A stretch of 8,906 nt of DNA. It comes from an uncultured bacterium. GTDB lineage: Bacteria > Hydrogenedentota > Hydrogenedentia > Hydrogenedentales > SLHB01. The DNA lies in the NCBI GenBank assembly GCA_937928585.1, contig CALEZK010000160.1, positions 1 to 8,906 on the forward strand, read 5' to 3'. Each line of letters starts with the position of its first letter. Position 1 is the first letter of the stretch. Of the stretch, positions 5,215 to 8,906 are shown piece by piece. The notes below the pieces were generated by a model. That model was not told the DNA's origin, made no database searches, and was given only the letters and a program-made list of their open reading frames with translations. A program made the position numbers and the translations under genes.

Positions 5215-5946
5215 ATGAGCGAGGCACTGCCAACAATCGATCGCGCGCGCTTGCCCAGGCATATTGCCGTCATCATGGACGGCAACGGACGCTGGGCAGA
5301 GCGCGAGGGCGTGTCGCGCGCGTCCGGCCACGAGGCGGGCGCCAAGAGCGTGCGCGCGATTATCGAGGCCTGCCGCGAACTCGAACGGATCGAAGTCTTG
5401 TCGCTCTATGCGTTCTCAACGGAAAACTGGCGCCGTTCGAAGCTCGAAGTGAACGCGCTGTTTCGCCTGTTGAGCAAGTACATCAAAATCGAACTCGAAG
5501 AATTGCACAGTCAGAACATCCGCATATCCGTCATGGGGCGCATCGAAGGATTGCCCGCGCGCGCGCAAACCGATCTGCGCCACTGCATCGAGCGCACAAA
5601 GAACAATACTGCGATGCTCGTAAACGTCGCGCTGAACTATGGTGGACGCGCGGAAATCGCGGACGCCGCGAAAAAGATTGCGATCGACGCCGTCGCCGGT
5701 AAACTGAAGCCGGAAAGCATCGATGAAGAGACCTTCGCAAAATACCTGTATGTTCCGCAGATTCCGGACCCGGAACTCTTGATTCGCACCAGCGGCGAAC
5801 TTCGCCTCAGCAATTTCATGCTGTGGCAATTGTCGTACGCGGAGATTGTAGTCATGCCCACGCTGTGGCCCGACTTCCGCAAGCAACACCTCAACGCCGC
5901 AATTGCGGAATTTCAGGCGCGCCAGCGCCGCTTCGGCGGGCGCTAA
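5215..5946 (+). CDS. uppS: Isoprenyl transferase (undecaprenyl diphosphate synthase)
   Basis: Membrane-associated cis-prenyltransferase that extends farnesyl diphosphate with isopentenyl units to the C55 carrier lipid for peptidoglycan and other envelope polymers. The 243-aa protein has all family blocks: HIAVIMDGNGRWA (16-28) with catalytic Asp22, SGHEAGA (37-43), LSLYAFSTENWRR (63-75), NVALNYGGRAEI (137-148), and the substrate-diphosphate binding RTSGELRLSNFMLWQ (191-205) followed by YAE (208-210). The start at 5215 gives a standard N-terminal length, but there is no clear Shine-Dalgarno (only purine-rich GGAAGAG and GGAAAAG upstream). It is separated from frr by 173 nt holding two hairpins, the second a likely terminator, so it may have its own promoter; I see no convincing one. 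Confidence 0.97.
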   Translation: MSEALPTIDRARLPRHIAVIMDGNGRWAEREGVSRASGHEAGAKSVRAIIEACRELERIEVLSLYAFSTENWRRSKLEVNALFRLLSKYIKIELEELHSQNIRISVMGRIEGLPARAQTDLRHCIERTKNNTAMLVNVALNYGGRAEIADAAKKIAIDAVAGKLKPESIDEETFAKYLYVPQIPDPELLIRTSGELRLSNFMLWQLSYAEIVVMPTLWPDFRKQHLNAAIAEFQARQRRFGGR

Positions 5947-5949
5947 ATC

Positions 5950-6786
5950 ATGGCGGCCAAACCATCAAGCGGCGTACTGAAGCGCGTGATAACCGGCGTA
6001 ATCACGCTCACAATCTTTCTTTTAGCCATCTGGATGCCGGGGTTGCGCGTGGTGTTCACCGGTCTGGTCACCATTCTCGTGTTCGTCGGGCTTTACGAAC
6101 TCTTCGCCATTGCCCGCGCGCGACAAATCTCGCCCGAGACCATTGGCGGCATGATCGCGGGCACTGCAATCGCCCTCAGCGGTCATTTCGAAAACATGAC
6201 GCTCACAAACTTTCTGCTGTACGGCGGATGCCTCCTCTGCGCGGCGCTGCATGTTGTGCGCGGGCACTATGCCGTCGCGGGTCTCGCCGGCACGATTTTC
6301 GGCGTCGTCTACGTAGGTTGGTTCGGCGCGCACATGATCATGCTGCACGGCCACGGCGAACAGGGCCCCGCATTGGTCACTTTGTTGATAGCCACCGTAG
6401 CGCTCACTGATACCGGCGCGTTCTTCGTCGGCCGCGCGCTTGGCAAACACAAGCTCGCGCCCAAGGCCAGCCCCGGCAAAACATGGGAAGGCGCAATCGG
6501 CGGATTCGCGGCGTCCGTGCTCGGCGCGCTGGCCATATACGGCGTATCCCGCAACTATCCGCAACTGCATTTTCCGGAGTGGCACGTCGCCGCCTATCTG
6601 TACGCCGGCGCAGTCCTTTCGGTCGCATCGCAATTCGGCGATCTCGCGGAGTCCGTGTTGAAGCGTGACGCCGGCATGAAAGACTCAGGCAACTTCTTCC
6701 CCGGACATGGCGGCGTGTTGGACCGCTGCGACGGTTTCCTGTTCGCCGCGCCGTTTCTGTATTACATCGTGCTGTTCGCCGAATAG
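5950..6786 (+). CDS. cdsA: Phosphatidate cytidylyltransferase (CDP-diacylglycerol synthase)
   Basis: Polytopic inner-membrane enzyme making CDP-diacylglycerol from phosphatidic acid and CTP, the branch point to bacterial phospholipids. Length 278 aa is normal. Multiple hydrophobic segments are visible (about 13-30, 34-54, 68-78, 87-102, 109-132, 140-160, 182-199, 215-227, 262-276). Conserved blocks: ALTDTGAFFVGRALGKHKLAP (151-171), SPGKTWEGAIGG (174-185), and the CDS signature SVLKRDAGMKDSGNFFPGHG (235-254) continuing GVLDRCD (255-261) with the metal-binding aspartates. The signature reads DRCD where the consensus has Leu/Ile/Val/Met/Phe/Thr before the last Asp. The start lies 3 nt after the uppS stop without a clear ribosome binding site, so coupled translation is likely. 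Confidence 0.97.
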   Translation: MAAKPSSGVLKRVITGVITLTIFLLAIWMPGLRVVFTGLVTILVFVGLYELFAIARARQISPETIGGMIAGTAIALSGHFENMTLTNFLLYGGCLLCAALHVVRGHYAVAGLAGTIFGVVYVGWFGAHMIMLHGHGEQGPALVTLLIATVALTDTGAFFVGRALGKHKLAPKASPGKTWEGAIGGFAASVLGALAIYGVSRNYPQLHFPEWHVAAYLYAGAVLSVASQFGDLAESVLKRDAGMKDSGNFFPGHGGVLDRCDGFLFAAPFLYYIVLFAE

Positions 6787-6813
6787 GCGCATTGATTCAG
6801 AAGGTGATGACGC

Positions 6814-7926
6814 ATGTACGAAGATGAGGCAAACGCGCTGAAGAGCTTTACGGCAAGGCTCGCCGAGCTGCGCAAATGCCTGGATGTGGAAGCGACGCGC
6901 GCTGACATCGCCGTGATTGAGAGCGAGCTTACCGCGCCCAATTTCTGGGACGATGTTGAAGGCGCGCAGAAGGTCATGCAGCGCCTCAAATCGCTCAAAG
7001 GCATCATTGCCGCGCCCGACGAACTCGAGAGCGAGATAGATGACGCCACCGTGCTCGTCGGCCTTGCGCAATCCGAGAACGACGGCTCCATGGGCGCAGA
7101 GTTGACCGGCCTCGTGAACGCCCTTGGCGAAAAACTCGACCGGCTCGAGATCACGAGCCTATTCACCGATCCGCGCGATTCGAAATCCGCCATCATCAAC
7201 ATTCACCCCGGCGCGGGCGGCACGGAATCCTGTGATTGGGCGCAAATGCTCTACCGCATGATTACCCGCTGCTGCGAGCGCCACGAATTCCCTGTAGAAG
7301 TCGTCGACTATCAAGAAGGCGACGAAGCGGGCCTCAAGAGCGCCACGATTATCGTCGACGCTCCGTTCGCGTACGGCAACCTCAAGTCCGAGGCGGGCGT
7401 GCACCGGCTCGTGCGCATCTCGCCCTTCGACGCCGCCAAACGCCGCCATACGTCGTTCGCGGCCATCGAAGTCATCCCGCAAGTCGACGACGACGTCGAC
7501 ATCGAGGTGAAAGAGGAAGACGTGGTGATGCAGGTGTTTCGTTCCAGCGGCCCCGGCGGACAAAAAGTAAACAAGACCAGTTCCGCCGTGCGCCTCACGC
7601 ACACGCCCACGGGCATTGTCGTTGCCTGCCAGATCGAGCGCTCGCAACACCGCAACCGCGCCACGGCAATGCAGATGCTCAAGGCCAAGTTGTACGATAT
7701 CGAAATGCAGAAGAAAGAAGTCGAGCGGCTCGCCACCCGTGAAGGCCAACAAGACGTCGCCTGGGGCAGCCAGATTCGGAGCTATGTTCTGCACCCGTAT
7801 CAATTGGTCAAGGACCACCGCACCGACACCGAGACCGGCAACGTGGATCGCGTGCTCGATGGCGATCTCGATCTTTTTGTCAGCGCATACTTAAAATGGA
7901 ACCTGCAGCGAAAGGGGCGCAACTAA
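6814..7926 (+). CDS. prfB: Peptide chain release factor 2 (no programmed frameshift)
   Basis: Recognises UGA and UAA stop codons and triggers peptide release. The 370-aa protein has the codon-recognition motif SPF (203-205, in VRISPFDAAKRRHTSF), which marks RF2 rather than RF1, and the catalytic GGQ (248-250, in FRSSGPGGQKVNKTSSAVR). HPGAGGTESCDWAQML (131-146) and AGVHRLVR (194-201) are also typical. In many bacteria prfB has an in-frame UGA near codon 26 bypassed by +1 frameshifting; here the corresponding stretch is read through as LRKCLDVEAT (19-28) in a single frame, with no TGA and no CTT slippery codon. AAGGTGA (6801-6807) precedes the ATG. It starts 27 nt after cdsA and 4 nt separate its stop from lysS. 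Confidence 0.97.
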   Translation: MYEDEANALKSFTARLAELRKCLDVEATRADIAVIESELTAPNFWDDVEGAQKVMQRLKSLKGIIAAPDELESEIDDATVLVGLAQSENDGSMGAELTGLVNALGEKLDRLEITSLFTDPRDSKSAIINIHPGAGGTESCDWAQMLYRMITRCCERHEFPVEVVDYQEGDEAGLKSATIIVDAPFAYGNLKSEAGVHRLVRISPFDAAKRRHTSFAAIEVIPQVDDDVDIEVKEEDVVMQVFRSSGPGGQKVNKTSSAVRLTHTPTGIVVACQIERSQHRNRATAMQMLKAKLYDIEMQKKEVERLATREGQQDVAWGSQIRSYVLHPYQLVKDHRTDTETGNVDRVLDGDLDLFVSAYLKWNLQRKGRN

Positions 7927-7930
7927 CGCC

Positions 7931-8906
7931 ATGTCCGAAACGCACCATTCCACCGAAGACGATCTCCGCCAGCATCGCCTGGAGAAGCTGGAGCGCATTC
8001 GCGCGCGCGGTGATGAACCGTTCAAGTACACCTTCGCCCGGACGGCCACCGTGCACGATGCGCGCGCGGAGTTCGAGGCGCTCGAAGCCGCGGCGGAAGA
8101 CGCCGCAACCGTGCAGATTCCCAACTCCGCGCTGGCCGGTCGCGTCGTTTCGTTTCGTGATCACGGCAAGAGCGCGTTCGCGGACATCCGCGACGAGCGC
8201 GCCCGCGTCCAGGTCTATTTCAATCTGAAAACCATCGGCGAAGACGCGTTTAAGGCGCTTTCCGATCTCGACCTTGGCGATTTCATCGGCGTCCACGGCA
8301 CGGTCAAGCGCACGCGCACGGGCGAAATTACAATCTTCGCGGATTCGTATACGGTGCTCACCAAATCACTGCGCGCGCTGCCCGAAAAGTATCACGGCCT
8401 TACAGACGTCGAAACGCGCTATCGCCAACGCTATCTCGACATGGTCGCGAATCCGGAAGTGCTCGATGTGTTTCGCAAACGCATCACCTTGATTGACACC
8501 ATGCGCAACTGGCTCACATCGCGCGGATTTCTCGAAGTCGAAACCCCCATGCTGCAAGCCATCCCCGGCGGCGCCAGCGCGCGCCCCTTCATTACGCACC
8601 ACAATACGTTCGACTGCGATTTGTACATGCGCATCGCGCCCGAGCTGTATCTGAAGCGCCTGATCGTCGGCGGGTTCGAGCGTGTATTCGAAATCAACCG
8701 CAACTTCCGCAACGAAGGCGTCGACACGCGCCACAATCCCGAATTCACCATGATGGAACTTTACGAGGCCTATCAGGATTATCTTGGATTGATGGACACC
8801 ACCGAAGAACTCTTCTGTGCCGTGATTGATGCCGTAAACGGTGGCCCCCAGTTCAACTATCAGGAAACGCTGATTGACGCGACTCGTCCGTGGAAACGTA
8901 TTCGCC
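7931..8906 (+). CDS. lysS: Lysyl-tRNA synthetase, class II (C-terminal part beyond window)
   Basis: Charges tRNA-Lys. The frame is open from the ATG at 7931 to the right edge, giving 325 complete codons of an expected total near 500; no stop is reached. The N-terminal part contains the OB-fold anticodon-binding domain (about 66-148; LAGRVVSFRDHGKSAFADIR at 68-87). The class II catalytic domain begins with HGLTDVETRYRQRYLDM (155-171). Motif 1 lies around FLEVETPML (200-208), then GGASARPF (213-220), RIAPELYLKRL (234-244), and motif 2 as NFRNEGVDTRHNPEFTMMEL (258-277). Motif 3 would be outside the window. Four nt follow the prfB stop; AAAGGGG at 7911-7917 is a possible but distant ribosome binding site. 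prfB-lysS adjacency is known in E. coli and other bacteria. Confidence 0.97.
   Translation, partial: MSETHHSTEDDLRQHRLEKLERIRARGDEPFKYTFARTATVHDARAEFEALEAAAEDAATVQIPNSALAGRVVSFRDHGKSAFADIRDERARVQVYFNLKTIGEDAFKALSDLDLGDFIGVHGTVKRTRTGEITIFADSYTVLTKSLRALPEKYHGLTDVETRYRQRYLDMVANPEVLDVFRKRITLIDTMRNWLTSRGFLEVETPMLQAIPGGASARPFITHHNTFDCDLYMRIAPELYLKRLIVGGFERVFEINRNFRNEGVDTRHNPEFTMMELYEAYQDYLGLMDTTEELFCAVIDAVNGGPQFNYQETLIDATRPWKRIR

Noticed and set aside
7159..7818. 219-codon open frame on - opposite prfB
   Set aside because: Antisense shadow; prfB carries intact SPF and GGQ motifs in the sense frame.

Overview
The window is a stretch of bacterial core genome with a fairly high GC content. It holds most of a translation and envelope housekeeping operon on the + strand (rpsB-tsf-pyrH-frr-uppS-cdsA-prfB-lysS, 2261 to the right edge). 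A shorter divergent unit lies on the - strand (rpmG, an ABC transporter ATPase and its permease, 1435 down to the left edge). About 825 bp of apparently non-coding DNA separates them. The proteins are clearly bacterial. A zinc-free L33, a short EF-Ts (200 aa), an S2 with a Gly/Ala/acidic tail and an RF2 without the programmed frameshift would fit an uncultured lineage related to PVC/Hydrogenedentota-type bacteria. That placement is a guess from general impression, not something the sequence proves.

Left part (1-1435, - strand). rpmG (L33) has a good Shine-Dalgarno and a candidate promoter with a perfect TTGACA box whose spacer and -10 lie inside an inverted repeat. It is followed after 26 nt by an ATP-binding protein of the LolD/MacB-like class. 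The FtsX/MacB-type permease starts in a 4-base ATGA overlap with the ATPase stop and runs off the left edge.

Middle (1436-2260). No credible protein gene or recognisable RNA gene. It contains an 18-bp near-perfect palindrome, a 14-bp tandem duplication, a run of nine G, and two pairs of overlapping, mutually exclusive hairpins. At its right end are a candidate rpsB promoter and a leader that can fold as a three-way junction just before the rpsB ribosome binding site.

Right part (2261-8906, + strand). S2, EF-Ts, UMP kinase and ribosome recycling factor follow the very widely conserved order. A strong predicted rho-independent terminator then interrupts the operon before uppS (undecaprenyl diphosphate synthase) and cdsA (CDP-diacylglycerol synthase). 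After cdsA, where many bacteria carry dxr and rseP, this genome has prfB (RF2) and lysS (lysyl-tRNA synthetase, cut by the window end). The genes jointly serve translation (initiation-side ribosome assembly, elongation, termination, recycling, Lys-tRNA charging), pyrimidine nucleotide supply, and lipid-carrier and phospholipid precursor synthesis.

I see no defence system, transposase, CRISPR array or obviously new multi-gene system. The items most worth a second look are regulatory: the rpsB leader, the intergenic palindromes, and the mid-operon terminator.
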